Below are positions 7,884 through 15,831 of a stretch of DNA of 64,000 nt, piece by piece; position 1 is the first letter of the stretch, and each line of letters starts with the position of its first letter. The translations under genes and the position numbers were made by a program. The notes beneath the pieces are model-generated. The model worked only from the letters and a program-made list of their open reading frames with translations, searched no databases and had not been told where the DNA came from. Source of the DNA: an uncultured Cryomorphaceae bacterium. Lineage in GTDB: Bacteria; Bacteroidota; Bacteroidia; Flavobacteriales; Schleiferiaceae. The stretch lies in assembly GCA_937120475.1 (NCBI GenBank), contig CAKZJV010000007.1, positions 822,068 through 886,067 of the forward strand, in the 5' to 3' direction.

Positions 7884-7979
7884 TTATATCGGTTGCCCCC
7901 TATGCATACGGTTCTTCTTCACATTTGAATAAATGCGATTGTTCCAGCATTGCATGGTATGGGTAAAAGTTGTTTTCAT
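7884..7979 (-). CDS. Small ORF A (31 residues), possible leader peptide
   Basis: An ATG at 7979 opens a 31-codon frame starting MKTTFTHTMQCWNNRIYS, followed by NVKKNRM and ending HRGQPI, and stops at TAA 7884-7886. It is basic, with one Cys and one Trp, and matches small ORF B in the core W-x-N ... S(x)NVK plus basic residues. The terminator follows directly, so the transcript would be a tiny mRNA unless read-through occurs. This could be a stand-alone small protein or an attenuation leader. The gap from 7701 to 8046 otherwise holds only this ORF pair and the terminator. Confidence 0.5.
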   Translation of the reverse strand: MKTTFTHTMQCWNNRIYSNVKKNRMHRGQPI

Positions 7980-8046
7980 TACTATTTCAAATGTAACCAA
8001 ACTCTCTTGAATAACAAGCTACCACCTTTTATATTTTAGCATCCGT

Positions 8047-8469
8047 ATGAAAAGAATGCTTTTCTTCTATGGCTTACTGGCCTTCGCCTTGCTCATGCTC
8101 TTTCAGTTGAGCAAGCTTTGGCTGTTTCAAAGCGACCTGGCCGCAGAATGGATCATCCTGCCGGTAGCGATTGTTTCGATAGTGATCGGCACCTATTTTG
8201 GCCGTAAACCGGATGACAAAAACCCGGCTCTTTCGCAGGATGAAAATAAAATCGATCAGCAAGCCCTAGGGCAAACGGGTATCTCACCCCGTGAATACGA
8301 GGTTTTAAAACTCGTATCAGAAGGCCTTTCCAACAAGGAAATTGCTGAACGCTTGTTTGTTTCTGAAACCACCGTAAAAAGCCACGTATCCAACCTACTC
8401 CTTAAACTGGATGCCAAAAGACGAACCCAGGCCGTGAACAAAGCCAAGGATCTCAACATCCTACTTTAG
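8047..8469 (+). CDS. Membrane-anchored LuxR-type transcriptional regulator
   Basis: 140 residues. Two hydrophobic helices (about 5-25 and 32-52) are followed by a short linker and a C-terminal LuxR/GerE helix-turn-helix (about 78-138, [27 protein letters not shown] then [15 protein letters not shown]). There is no receiver domain, so control is not by ordinary phosphotransfer; a membrane signal is likely. In flavobacteria this architecture often lies beside a DUF4199 gene, as here (next gene at 8555). Its stop codon lies inside the first copy of a duplicated palindrome that may be its operator. Confidence 0.85.
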   Translation: MKRMLFFYGLLAFALLMLFQLSKLWLFQSDLAAEWIILPVAIVSIVIGTYFGRKPDDKNPALSQDENKIDQQALGQTGISPREYEVLKLVSEGLSNKEIAERLFVSETTVKSHVSNLLLKLDAKRRTQAVNKAKDLNILL

Positions 8470-8502
8470 TAGTAAAAACGGTATTTCCTACTTTAGTAGG
8501 AA
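8460..8502. promoter_or_regulatory. Duplicated palindrome CCTACTTTAGTAG(G), candidate operator
   Basis: CCTACTTTAGTAG occurs at 8460-8472 and again at 8487-8499, 27 bp apart start to start. The second copy extends to a perfect dyad, TTCCTAC-TTTA-GTAGGAA (8485-8502). The pair sits between the LuxR-type gene and the DUF4199 gene and 53 bp before the latter's ATG. The placement suits a site for the LuxR-type protein, but binding is inferred only from position and symmetry. Confidence 0.5.
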
Positions 8503-8554
8503 TGTCAAACCAAGCGGTATTTCTTGCTTTGGAGCTCCAAAAAAATCAACTATA

Positions 8555-9082
8555 ATGAACAAGACTATTTTTTATTACGCTTTGGCCGGAGCTGTTTTCG
8601 GTATCCTCTTTTTCCTGGGACCCCTGGTACTGTTCCCCGAAAAATACATGAACCCTGAAAACTACGGTAGTGGTGAGGTTATCGGTTATTCCATTATGAT
8701 TATTTCCATGCTTCCGGTTTATTTCGGTACCCGGGCGTATCGCAGGCACCATGCGGATAACCTTTCTTTCGGAAAGGCTTTACAAATCGCTTTTTTAATC
8801 ACGCTTACCACCTCGGCCATATTTTATCTCGGCAATGTTTTGGTGTACGAAGTGCTGGCTCCGAACTTCCTGGCTGAATTCGGTGAGAACTATAAAGAAC
8901 ACCTGTTAAGTAATGCAAAAAGTGAGGAGCAGCGCGCTCAAATGGCCGCAAGCTTTGAGGCCGAAGCTGGCATTCTTGAAAACTCTTATTTATATGCCCT
9001 GGTAATGGCGGGTACCGTATTCTTCATTGGCCTTATCCTATCCCTCATCTCTGCGCTGGCCTTGCGAACTAAGAAAAGCTAA
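8555..9082 (+). CDS. DUF4199 domain membrane protein
   Basis: 175 residues with four transmembrane helices (about 5-27, 42-58, 76-98, 145-169). The pattern of a first helix pair, then GTRAYRRHH, then a long loop after helix 3 carrying a conserved-looking charged stretch is that of DUF4199, a Bacteroidota family of unknown function. It is the likely target of the preceding membrane-anchored LuxR regulator, with the duplicated palindrome lying between the genes. A second clear DUF4199 gene is at 31447-31953. Confidence 0.8.
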   Translation: MNKTIFYYALAGAVFGILFFLGPLVLFPEKYMNPENYGSGEVIGYSIMIISMLPVYFGTRAYRRHHADNLSFGKALQIAFLITLTTSAIFYLGNVLVYEVLAPNFLAEFGENYKEHLLSNAKSEEQRAQMAASFEAEAGILENSYLYALVMAGTVFFIGLILSLISALALRTKKS

Positions 9083-9177
9083 GCCCGGGAGGAAAATCGT
9101 TTTACCCGTGTTAACGGTAATCATTACCACAGGCGTAGTTGCCGGTAACGCCACTAAGTAGCTTGTTACCTTTTGCC

Positions 9178-9185
9178 TACCTTTG
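9178..9185 (+). promoter_or_regulatory. -7 box (TACCTTTG) of the DsbA-family gene
   Basis: TACCTTTG lies 17 bp before the chosen ATG at 9203. A 13-bp palindrome, GGTAATCATTACC, sits about 50 bp further upstream at 9116-9128. Confidence 0.45.
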
Positions 9186-9202
9186 ATGGAAATGTCAATG
9201 GT

Positions 9203-9877
9203 ATGGAACCCCAGGGAAATAAGCCGGTGATTTATTATATATACGATGCACTATGCGGATGGTGTTACGGATTTAGCCCGGTAATCCAGGAGTTTTACCG
9301 CAGGAATAAGGACAACTACGAGTTTCATGTGTTAAGTGGCGGTATGGTTACCGGTGAGCAGGAAGGGCCGGTTGGTGAAGTAGCCGGTTACATTAAAACG
9401 GCTTACCAGGATGTGGAGAAAGCCACTGGCATTGAATTCGGTAAAGCCTTTTTAGAAGAAACACTGGAAGAAGGGGACGCTTACTTTTCATCCGTTCCGG
9501 CCGCCCTGGCCATGGCACTGTTCCGCACGCAAAGGCCGGAAGTGGTTATTCCCTTCTCCGTGCGCATTCAAAAAGCCATTTATTACGATGGACTGCCCCC
9601 GGCAGAACTATCTACTTATGGGGAATGTGTAAAAGACTTTAAAATGGATAGCGAGTTGTTTATGCAGCGCATGACCGACTCAGCGGTACAAAACCTGGTA
9701 CGGCAGGAATTCAAGGTAGTGGCACGTTGGGGTATTAAAGGCTTTCCATCGGTAGTTTACAAAGATGGCGACCATGCGTATATGATCTCACGTGGCTATT
9801 CTCCACTTCCTGTTTTAGAGGAAACATTTAACAACGTAAAAGCTGAAATTACTCAGAAGAGAAAAGCCTCAGAATAA
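9203..9877 (+). CDS. DsbA family oxidoreductase (thioredoxin fold)
   Basis: 224 residues from the ATG at 9203; an upstream TTG in frame overlaps the -7 box and is rejected. The thioredoxin-fold active site is CGWC (C18, C21; DALCGWCYGF), and the cis-proline loop is GIKGFPSVVY. The helical insertion between them matches the DsbA/FrnE group. No signal peptide is present, so it is a cytoplasmic thiol-disulfide or isomerase-type protein rather than a periplasmic DsbA. Its substrate is unknown. The 3' end overlaps the convergent gene at 9869 by 9 bp. Confidence 0.82.
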   Translation: MEPQGNKPVIYYIYDALCGWCYGFSPVIQEFYRRNKDNYEFHVLSGGMVTGEQEGPVGEVAGYIKTAYQDVEKATGIEFGKAFLEETLEEGDAYFSSVPAALAMALFRTQRPEVVIPFSVRIQKAIYYDGLPPAELSTYGECVKDFKMDSELFMQRMTDSAVQNLVRQEFKVVARWGIKGFPSVVYKDGDHAYMISRGYSPLPVLEETFNNVKAEITQKRKASE

Positions 9878-10237
9878 AAGCGGTTCAAAACCCAAAACCA
9901 ACTGCCAGATTAGGGTAATTACCGAAAGAATCACGTAGAAGTACCTCCGTACCCACAACTTTAAAACCCTTTTATTAACGTGAATACCTAACTTTTCAAA
10001 TAGGTAGGAATAAAAGGTGGTATCATTATCATCCTTAAGATCGTGCTTGGCATTGAGCAAACAACGGCCGAAGATCAGGAATTGTAACAGCACCAGAAGG
10101 TAAGCCGGTACCATCAGGTACCATGAGAAAAGGAAGGGTCCGATCCAGGCCAGGGTTGTTACCAATACGTGGAACCAGAATACCAAATTGTGGCTGCTGT
10201 GCGATTCCGTAGCTATACTTACTCTCTCTTCTTTCAC
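9869..10237 (-). CDS. Hypothetical small membrane protein
   Basis: 122 residues with three predicted transmembrane helices (about 19-38, 42-56, 96-115), a histidine-containing N-terminus (ESHSSHN) and a GRCLLNAKHDL stretch after helix 2. The general look is that of small conserved Bacteroidota membrane proteins of unknown function; no family is assigned. It is convergent with the DsbA-family gene and preceded by an intergenic stretch of about 140 bp with palindromes. Confidence 0.6.
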   Translation of the reverse strand: MKEERVSIATESHSSHNLVFWFHVLVTTLAWIGPFLFSWYLMVPAYLLVLLQFLIFGRCLLNAKHDLKDDNDTTFYSYLFEKLGIHVNKRVLKLWVRRYFYVILSVITLIWQLVLGFEPLLF

Positions 10238-10324
10238 GGGGCCAATATACTATACACGCACTTTACACGCCAAACCTTACGCTACTCACAAATTCACAAT
10301 AAATGGTTTCGATGATTTTCATGT

Positions 10325-10359
10325 AAACTAGTTTATTTTATAAACTTTATTTATATTTG
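10325..10359 (+). promoter_or_regulatory. Overlapping AT-rich palindromes and a -7 box before the gene at 10378
   Basis: AAACTAGTTT (10325-10334) is a palindrome. It overlaps AGTTTAT-TTT-ATAAACT (10330-10346), a perfect 7-bp inverted repeat. TATATTTG at 10352-10359 is a good -7 box, 18 bp from the ATG. The dyads sit where a repressor would cover the promoter. Confidence 0.5.
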
Positions 10360-10377
10360 CTCTCAAATATTAGCACC

Positions 10378-10875
10378 ATGAAAATTTTATTTACCCTTTT
10401 TAGTAGTCTCATTTGCCTGGTTATGATGGCCCAGGAGAACCCCATGCAAAAACTGGCCATGCTTGCCGGTAACTGGCAGGGCATAGCTACCGTTCAACAA
10501 GGACCGGGAAACTCTACCAATATTGATCAATATGAAAAAGTGCGGTATGTTCTGGATGGTCGCGTATTACTGATTAGGGGAAACGGGGTTGAAAACGGGG
10601 ATACCACCTTTAAAGCCCTGGGCGTACTTTCCTATGACCAGTCCGGTTCCGGGTACAGTTTTCGCACCTTCCTGGCTGATGGCAAACAAACCGATGCCTA
10701 TTTTAAATTGATTTCTGAAAATAAAATAGAATGGGGCTTTAAGGTTCCCACCGGGAAGATCAAATACGTAATTCATATTGAAGATAACGGTCAAAAATGG
10801 ATCGAGAAAGGTTACTTCTCTCCTGATGAAAACACCTCCTACCCTTTTTTCAGCATGGAATTGCAGAAAGTGTGA
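10378..10875 (+). CDS. Exported lipocalin-like/DUF1579-like protein
   Basis: 165 residues from the ATG at 10378, which gives a clean signal peptide (1-18, ending VMMAQ). An upstream in-frame start at 10357 overlaps the -7 box and is rejected. The mature part opens with LAGNWQGIATVQQG and continues as a run of beta-strands (VRYVLDGRVLLIRGNG, FKALGVLSYDQSG), the pattern of lipocalin-like or DUF1579-like small beta-barrels. It would be periplasmic. Ligand and role are unknown. Overlapping palindromes in its promoter suggest tight regulation. Confidence 0.65.
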   Translation: MKILFTLFSSLICLVMMAQENPMQKLAMLAGNWQGIATVQQGPGNSTNIDQYEKVRYVLDGRVLLIRGNGVENGDTTFKALGVLSYDQSGSGYSFRTFLADGKQTDAYFKLISENKIEWGFKVPTGKIKYVIHIEDNGQKWIEKGYFSPDENTSYPFFSMELQKV

Positions 10876-10968
10876 GCGCTTGATCTTTACTGCTTATGGT
10901 CCGGTAACGCCTTTTTAATTTGAAACCTTATCCGGGTGGATGGGTTCTGATTCTGTAAAACAGATCCC

Positions 10969-12321
10969 ATGCGAAACTTCTCCATTTTACTGTTTAACGT
11001 ACTGGCCTTATCACTTTCCGCCCAAATCCAGCTAGACTCTACAGCGGTTACGGTAAGCACGGTAGCGCAAAATTTGGACACCCCCTGGGAAATCCTCTGG
11101 GGGCCGGATAATCACATTTGGTTTACGGAGCGCAGGGGAACGGTAAACCGTTTAAACCCGGTAAGCGGAGCGGTTGAAAACCTGATTACCATTACCGAAG
11201 TGCGGGAGCAGGGAGAAGCCGGTTTGCTGGGCATGGCTTTGCACCCCGATTTTTCGCTGCCCGGCTCAGCATTCGTTTACCTGGTTTATACCTACAGGGC
11301 TCCGGCCCTTACCGAAAAAATAGTGCGTTATACCTACCAGGGGAGCACTTTAGTAAATCCCTTGGTGATCCTGGATAATATTCCCGCCAGCAACAACCAT
11401 GATGGTTCGCGAATTATTGTTACGGATGACCGCAAGCTACTGGTAACTACCGGAGATGCCCTGAATACCAGCCTTTCACAAAATTCCAACTCCCTGGCCG
11501 GAAAAGTATTGCGGCTCAACCTCGATGGCTCCGTTCCAGTGGATAATCCTGATCCCAGTTCCTACGTATGGTCCATTGGCCATCGCAATGCCCAGGGGTT
11601 GGTGCAGGCTCCCGATGGAACGGTGTACAGCTCCGAGCATGGTCCCGCCAATGACGATGAGCTCAATATTATTTTCAAAGACCATAACTACGGTTGGCCC
11701 AATGTGGAAGGCTTTTGTAACCTTCCCCAGGAAGTGAGCTTCTGCACGGCCAACAATGTTACCGAGCCCATCTTTGCCTGGACCCCAACCCTGGCGGTAG
11801 CTGGTTTAGACTATTATGACCATCCTGCTATTCCCGAATGGAAGAACAGCTTACTGCTGGTCAATCTTAAGGAAAGGGATTTAAGAGTTTTACAACTGGA
11901 TTCCTCCGGCCATGCGATTATAAGCACACAAACTTTCCTGGATAACCAATACGGACGTTTGCGCGATGTTTGTGTGGCTCCTGACGGCCGCATTTTTGTG
12001 GCCACCAGTAACCGCGATGGCCGCAATAATAATCCTGACCCAACCGATGATCGCATACTTAAACTGGAAAATGTAAATTATACTTCTCTGGCCGAAGATG
12101 TGGATGATACGGGGGTTGAACTTTACCCCAACCCGGCCAGTGATCGCTTGTATATGCAACCCTTAAAGGAGCGTGGATTCAGGATTTACAGCAGTAATGG
12201 AACACCGCTAAGTGAAGGCTCCGGCACATTCGTAAACATTCAAAATTTAGCTCCGGGGTTTTATATTCTAGAGATTCAGGACCCTGAAGGAACTTCGCGA
12301 AAAACTTTTATTAAGCAGTAA
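10969..12321 (+). CDS. Secreted PQQ-dependent sugar dehydrogenase-like beta-propeller with T9SS CTD
   Basis: 450 residues: signal peptide (1-18), a glucose/sorbosone dehydrogenase-type propeller (about 25-360), and a T9SS type A sorting domain (about 377-450, LYPNPASDRLYMQP ... RIYSSNGTPLS ... LAPGFYILEI). Family hallmarks include GLLGMALHPDF, NNHDGSRIIVTDD, HRNAQGLVQAPDG, SSEHGPANDDELN and NYGWPNVEGF; the His and Asp residues of these loops hold PQQ and calcium. It would oxidise sugars or similar alcohols outside the cell after T9SS export. It ends 2 bp from the convergent gene at 12324. Confidence 0.88.
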   Translation: MRNFSILLFNVLALSLSAQIQLDSTAVTVSTVAQNLDTPWEILWGPDNHIWFTERRGTVNRLNPVSGAVENLITITEVREQGEAGLLGMALHPDFSLPGSAFVYLVYTYRAPALTEKIVRYTYQGSTLVNPLVILDNIPASNNHDGSRIIVTDDRKLLVTTGDALNTSLSQNSNSLAGKVLRLNLDGSVPVDNPDPSSYVWSIGHRNAQGLVQAPDGTVYSSEHGPANDDELNIIFKDHNYGWPNVEGFCNLPQEVSFCTANNVTEPIFAWTPTLAVAGLDYYDHPAIPEWKNSLLLVNLKERDLRVLQLDSSGHAIISTQTFLDNQYGRLRDVCVAPDGRIFVATSNRDGRNNNPDPTDDRILKLENVNYTSLAEDVDDTGVELYPNPASDRLYMQPLKERGFRIYSSNGTPLSEGSGTFVNIQNLAPGFYILEIQDPEGTSRKTFIKQ

Positions 12322-12323
12322 GC

Positions 12324-13007
12324 TCAATCCTGTAAGGCCGGGCGGTAATGCAATATCATATCCAGGTTTGGCTCCTTGAAGTGTACATTAGGCCGGTAAA
12401 ATTTCAATACAAACCAGCTTTCTTCCTCACTCTTAAATAGATAGGAAACCAAGTTGGCTTCAGCCTGGTGAACGGTGTAAGCACCTAAGCGGTTCAAGGT
12501 TCCGGCATCGGTAAGTTTAAATACATTGATCCGGTAATCCGGGTAGGCCTCGTTAAACTCGTCCAGCCACTTCATTTGATTGAAAAAATCATGCACGGAA
12601 TTCACCTGGAAAACAAAACGGCTTTCCAGCGCTATTTTAGTAGCGGTATCCCGAATGGCATTCTGCCCGTCTTGCCTGGGAACGTCCAAATACATGGGCT
12701 CGATGGGAATAATTACTTTTTTCACGGCCGGGGCTCCGGTATAGGTTTCTTCTTCCGCAGTATCCACCATAAAAAAATGAAGCCGCTCATCGGGAGTTTT
12801 AAAAAAGAGGGAGTCCAGTCGCTTTTGACGCTTTACCGAAAAGGTATAATCACCTATCTCAAAATCAAACTGTGTGGTGTAAAGCTGACTTTGCCGGCTT
12901 ACCAGTTTTTGCCCGAGGGTATCATCGGCACCACCCGAAACACTTCGGTTTTGGCCGAAAAGGCTTGTACTCAAAACCAGAGCGATAATTCCGAAAAAGT
13001 ATTTCAT
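12324..13007 (-). CDS. Hypothetical exported protein
   Basis: 227 residues from the ATG at 13007, which starts a clear signal peptide (MKYFFGIIALVLSTSLFGQ). A longer in-frame start at 13103 only adds a non-signal-like tail and is rejected. The mature protein is soluble, rich in aromatic and charged residues, with no recognised domain or repeat. It is convergent with the sugar dehydrogenase gene. The 342 bp from 13008 to 13349 contain no further gene that I can support. Confidence 0.6.
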   Translation of the reverse strand: MKYFFGIIALVLSTSLFGQNRSVSGGADDTLGQKLVSRQSQLYTTQFDFEIGDYTFSVKRQKRLDSLFFKTPDERLHFFMVDTAEEETYTGAPAVKKVIIPIEPMYLDVPRQDGQNAIRDTATKIALESRFVFQVNSVHDFFNQMKWLDEFNEAYPDYRINVFKLTDAGTLNRLGAYTVHQAEANLVSYLFKSEEESWFVLKFYRPNVHFKEPNLDMILHYRPALQD

Positions 13008-13349
13008 AAAGGTAAATTCAGGCTTAAAGTAGAGATTAGCGGTGGATTGCTCTACGCTTTTTTTGTGTGTGACGGTTTTAAATGCGACAGTAGTGTCATT
13101 CACCGCTTTAATGATTTTTGAGGGTAATTCTAAAGCCTGGGATTCACCCTTTTTTCAAGCCATGAACCACATGATTACCCTCATGTAAATACCCCTCATT
13201 ATTTCTTAACAGCCCTTTAAAGAACCTGGCAGCAGAAAGGCTTTTTGATAACGCAACACTAACAGAAGCAACAAACTCCCCTAACCCTTCAGTCCCGGGC
13301 ATTTTGTCCCTTTGCTGTGAAAATTTGCTAACCACAAATCGCTAACACC

Positions 13350-13697
13350 ATGAAAATTCTTAAAACCGCAATTTGCATTGCACTTACGCTTTGCTTTACA
13401 GGAAAAGTATTTGCGCATGGGGGAGAAAACACCCCTGAAAACGTATCCGTAAAGTACCTCAGCAACCAGGTGATCGGCCATCTCAGCTATCCCGATTTTA
13501 TATTGGGTCAAATGGGTAATCACACCGCCAGTATCCTTTTTAAAGTAGATGAAAAGGGCCGGCTTTTGGTTGAAATGGTAGAAACCGAAACTCCACGCCT
13601 GGCGCAGTACATTGAAAAATTACTGGATCAGAAAAAAATGTACGTGGACCAAAGCCTCTACAACCAAACTTACCGACTACAGGTTACCTTCCGTTAG
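13350..13697 (+). CDS. Small exported protein, TonB C-terminus-like
   Basis: 115 residues: a signal peptide (1-22, ending KVFAHG) and one small domain. The segment ASILFKVDEKGRLLVEMVET, followed by a helix LAQYIEKLL and a final strand QTYRLQVTFR, follows the beta-alpha-beta plan of the TonB C-terminal (energy transducer) fold as found in small stand-alone Bacteroidota proteins. It lacks a transmembrane anchor and proline-rich spacer, so it is not a working TonB. The TonB resemblance is my inference. It would lie in the periplasm. Confidence 0.6.
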   Translation: MKILKTAICIALTLCFTGKVFAHGGENTPENVSVKYLSNQVIGHLSYPDFILGQMGNHTASILFKVDEKGRLLVEMVETETPRLAQYIEKLLDQKKMYVDQSLYNQTYRLQVTFR

Positions 13698-13730
13698 GGA
13701 TGTAAGCTGCCCTGCAGCCGCAACTTTCTT

Positions 13731-13738
13731 TACATTTG
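13731..13738 (+). promoter_or_regulatory. -7 box (TACATTTG) of the AIM24-family gene
   Basis: TACATTTG lies 16 bp before the ATG at 13755 and supports that start over the upstream TTG at 13746. Confidence 0.5.
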
Positions 13739-13754
13739 AGGAAAATTGCAAGTT

Positions 13755-14555
13755 ATGCCCGCTCACGAAATAGATTATCGCCTCATTGGAGAAGAAATGC
13801 AGGCGGTGGAGGTTGAACTGGACCCCGGTGAAAGTGTAATTGCCGAAGCCGGTAGCCTTATGATGATGGACCCCTCCATACGCATGGATACGGTTTTTGG
13901 TGATGGGAGCTCGCAGGATAGAGGCATTTTTGGCAAGCTGGTATCAGCCGGTAAGCGGTTGCTAACCGGTGAGGGGCTCTTTATGACGGTATATACCCAC
14001 CAGGGCGAGGGTAAGGCCCGCTGTTGGTTTGCCTCGCCCTACCCCGGCAAAATCATTCCGGTTAACCTGGCTGGGTTGGGAGGCTCTCTCATCTGTCAGA
14101 AAGATGCTTTTCTCTGTGCCGCCAAAGGGGTGGCCATCAGCATTGCCTTCCAAAAAAAACTAGGCACCGGCCTTTTTGGTGGTGAAGGCTTTATTATGGA
14201 AAAGATAGAAGGTGATGGCATGGCTTTTATCCATTCCGGGGGCACCATTATTGAAAAACAACTGGCCCCGGGCCAAAAGCTGAAGGTAGATACCGGCTGC
14301 CTGGTTGGTTTTACCGGGCAAATACAATACGATATTGAATTTATAGGTGGGCTCAAGAACGCCTTTTTTGGCGGAGAAGGTTTTTTCCTGGCCAGTTTAC
14401 AGGGACCCGGCACGGTATATGTTCAATCCCTCCCATTCAGCCGTTTGGCCGACCGTATTATAGCCAGTGCTCCCAAAATGAACGGCAACCGCAGGGAAGA
14501 AGGCAGTGTATTAGGCGGCCTGGGGAATTTACTGGATGGAGATAATCGCTTTTAA
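13755..14555 (+). CDS. TIGR00266/AIM24 family protein
   Basis: 266 residues from the ATG at 13755, close to the usual length. The family pattern is clear: an early EVELDPGESVIAEAGSLMMMDP, repeated glycine-rich beta turns (LGTGLFGGEGFIMEKIEGDG, FFGGEGFFLASLQGPG) and VYVQSLPFSRLADRI near the end. These proteins form a double-psi or beta-helix-like barrel; the molecular function in bacteria is not established. It is directly followed, with no gap, by the exported protein gene at 14556, so the two are co-transcribed. Confidence 0.9.
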   Translation: MPAHEIDYRLIGEEMQAVEVELDPGESVIAEAGSLMMMDPSIRMDTVFGDGSSQDRGIFGKLVSAGKRLLTGEGLFMTVYTHQGEGKARCWFASPYPGKIIPVNLAGLGGSLICQKDAFLCAAKGVAISIAFQKKLGTGLFGGEGFIMEKIEGDGMAFIHSGGTIIEKQLAPGQKLKVDTGCLVGFTGQIQYDIEFIGGLKNAFFGGEGFFLASLQGPGTVYVQSLPFSRLADRIIASAPKMNGNRREEGSVLGGLGNLLDGDNRF

Positions 14556-15047
14556 ATGAAGTTTTACATTACCCTTTTTGCAGTCACCTTATTCTGTAAC
14601 AGTCTTTGGAGCCAAAGTGAGGAAGATTTTGATAGCTTCGGCCGCCTCGTATTCAACAAATTGATTGCGGGGGAAGAGTACAATACAGTAGATTTGATGT
14701 GGCTTTCCCATTACCGTACTTTTTTAGGCCAGCAGGATTTTGGTGAAGAACGACTGGAGCGCGAAATACACCGGGTAAATTCCAATTACGAAGATATGTA
14801 TCGCGAATACCGCGACAGTTACAGGCAACTCAGGGAATATTATCGCAAGGCCCGTGAAAAGGGTGCTGAAATGGAATACCTGGAAACCGTTTACATTCCC
14901 CTGGAAGGTTATAAAAATGCCTACCTGGTGGAGATGAGTTTTATTTACAACAGCCTGAACGTGCGCAACGAGGTGCGCATTTCCTTCGAGGCAGCCTGGT
15001 ACGATAACTTTTTTAGACTGCTGGGGCCCTTTAAAGAAAATTTTTAG
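14556..15047 (+). CDS. Hypothetical exported protein, probably helical
   Basis: 163 residues: a signal peptide (1-19, ending SLWSQ) and a charged, mostly helical mature region (for example EMYREYRDSYRQLREYYR-like runs at about 88-110 and EVRISFEAAWYDNF near the end). The ATG follows the AIM24-family TAA without a gap, and the stop overlaps the convergent pcm stop by 4 bp. No domain is recognised. Linkage to the AIM24 gene is the only functional clue. Confidence 0.6.
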   Translation: MKFYITLFAVTLFCNSLWSQSEEDFDSFGRLVFNKLIAGEEYNTVDLMWLSHYRTFLGQQDFGEERLEREIHRVNSNYEDMYREYRDSYRQLREYYRKAREKGAEMEYLETVYIPLEGYKNAYLVEMSFIYNSLNVRNEVRISFEAAWYDNFFRLLGPFKENF

Positions 15048-15682
15048 GAACTACGGTTCGGCAACATCGGCACAAAGCGGAAGTCACCGTGATTTTCCAC
15101 GCTAACTTCACCGGCTTCATCCTTTTTCACCAGCTTCATTTGTTGGGTATCGTTACCTACGGGTATTACCATACGCCCGCCTTTTTTCAGTTGCTTTAAC
15201 AACTCCAGTGGAATATCCGGTGCTCCGCAGGTCACAATAATCCGGTCGAAAGGAGCAAAAGTGGGCATCCCCGCAAAACCATCCCCGAATTTCATCCTGA
15301 GGTTGTACCGCAGTTTTGACATCAGGCTACGGGTTTGCGTAAACAACTCCTTCTGCCGCTCAATGGTGTACAGTTTAACTCCTAACTCACACAGTACAGC
15401 CGCCTGATAACCACTACCCGTGCCTATTTCCAAAACCTTTAAACCCTTACTTAGCTGTAAAAGTGCGGTTTGAAAAGCCACGGTGTAAGGCTGCGAAATG
15501 GTTTGATCTGCCGCAATGGGAAAAGCCTTGTCCTGGTAGGCGAAATCCTCGAAAGAGGAATCCATAAAAAGATGACGTGGCACCTGGTATATGGCCTTCA
15601 ATACTTCTTCGTCCCTTATTCCCTTTTGAATAAGCGTGCGGATTAACTTTCCTCTTTGTCCTTTGTGGCGGTGTTGGTCCAT
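15044..15682 (-). CDS. pcm: Protein-L-isoaspartate O-methyltransferase
   Basis: 212 residues, standard length. The SAM-binding motif I is VLEIGTGSGYQAAVL, preceded by the substrate motif ADQTISQPYTVAFQT; later motifs VTCGAPDIPLELL and GGRMVIPVG are also present. The enzyme methylates abnormal L-isoaspartyl residues so they can revert to normal peptide bonds, in the cytoplasm. It is monocistronic here, convergent with the gene at 14556 and divergent from the Gfo/Idh gene. Confidence 0.95.
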   Translation of the reverse strand: MDQHRHKGQRGKLIRTLIQKGIRDEEVLKAIYQVPRHLFMDSSFEDFAYQDKAFPIAADQTISQPYTVAFQTALLQLSKGLKVLEIGTGSGYQAAVLCELGVKLYTIERQKELFTQTRSLMSKLRYNLRMKFGDGFAGMPTFAPFDRIIVTCGAPDIPLELLKQLKKGGRMVIPVGNDTQQMKLVKKDEAGEVSVENHGDFRFVPMLPNRSS

Positions 15683-15806
15683 ACGAGTTTAGCGGTTTCA
15701 AATTTCCGATTCGCTGGCGGAATCAAAGTACCTCCATAATTTAAGTAAATAACAATAAACTGTGAATAGCAAATTGAAAACAAATAGGAGCTCCGCACAA
15801 AAAAAT

Positions 15807-15814
15807 TACCTTTG
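15807..15814 (+). promoter_or_regulatory. -7 box (TACCTTTG) of the polysaccharide cluster
   Basis: TACCTTTG lies 17 bp before the ATG at 15832. It may drive the four closely spaced genes to 19616. Confidence 0.5.
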
Positions 15815-15831
15815 CCCGCAAACCCATAAAT

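Noticed and set aside
9116-9128. GGTAATCATTACC palindrome
   Set aside because: Single short palindrome in a promoter region; could be chance and has no second copy.
12576-13121. 181-residue plus-strand ORF opposite the gene at 12324
   Set aside because: Shadow of an exported protein with a clear signal peptide on the minus strand.
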